Both the position numbers and the translations under genes were made by a program. From Actinernus sp. WN-2022 (lineage: Eukaryota > Cnidaria > Anthozoa > Actiniaria > Actinernidae), in the NCBI GenBank assembly GCA_030867875.1, contig JAOWCC010001634.1, forward strand, positions 7,859,877-7,923,876: a DNA stretch of 64,000 nucleotides, given 5' to 3'. This document shows positions 64,000-64,000 of the stretch, in pieces (the first letter of the stretch is position 1; the number at the start of each line of letters is the position of its first letter). A model generated the notes under the pieces. It was given only the letters and a program-made list of their open reading frames with translations. It was not told the origin of the DNA and ran no database searches.

Positions 64000-64000
64000 C

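Overview
This is nuclear DNA of an animal, most likely a cnidarian (anthozoan, probably a stony coral). It is AT-rich, has no bacterial-style gene packing, and is dominated by nested, decayed transposable elements. Single exons of modular animal proteins are scattered between them: a C-type lectin domain, a PAN/apple-EGF exon followed by an F5/8 (discoidin) exon, and an NHL-repeat exon. The coral assignment is inference from this domain repertoire and the mix of element families. No rRNA, convincing tRNA or CRISPR array was found.

Left part (0.5-18 kb): a LINE endonuclease fragment; a tyrosine-recombinase (DIRS/PAT/Ngaro-like) retrotransposon at 1198-6729 with split direct repeats A1-B1-A2-B2, whose recombinase gene is interrupted by a TTAA-type DNA transposon; a lectin exon; a LINE tail; and a minus-strand LINE (14629-17440) broken by an insertion carrying a small MITE.

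Middle (18-40 kb): an unrecognised minus-strand gene in many frames (18420-23475) split by a 217-bp satellite block; the PAN/EGF and F5/8 exons; an NHL exon; a gag fragment of a second Gypsy family; and many palindromic MITEs, some nested.

40-60 kb: a complete but frameshifted Gypsy element with 90-bp LTRs and a TTAAC target duplication; a 5'-truncated CR1-like LINE; a second DIRS-like element interrupted by a 3.8-kb foldback transposon (9-bp target duplication, arms of about 1.5-1.8 kb); a TAA-flanked, Harbinger-like element with a cysteine-rich gene inserted in one copy of a local repeat; and a CR1-like LINE interrupted by a TTAA transposon, a TA-flanked MITE and a 21-bp minisatellite.

Right end (60.2-64 kb): the character changes sharply. 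A GC-rich, intronless cassette has a triple CCAAT-type promoter repeat, a TATA-like box, two overlapping intact ORFs (the first with two GRF-like zinc motifs) and a polyadenylation signal. It converges on a minus-strand multi-exon gene with micro-exons, two near-identical 88-nt introns and duplicated RING-like segments. I could not assign this pair to a known family. It is the best candidate here for an undescribed (possibly virus-derived) system.

Most recognisable coding exons outside the right end carry one-base frameshifts or in-frame stops. They are either pseudogenes or an incompletely polished assembly; the sequence alone cannot decide.
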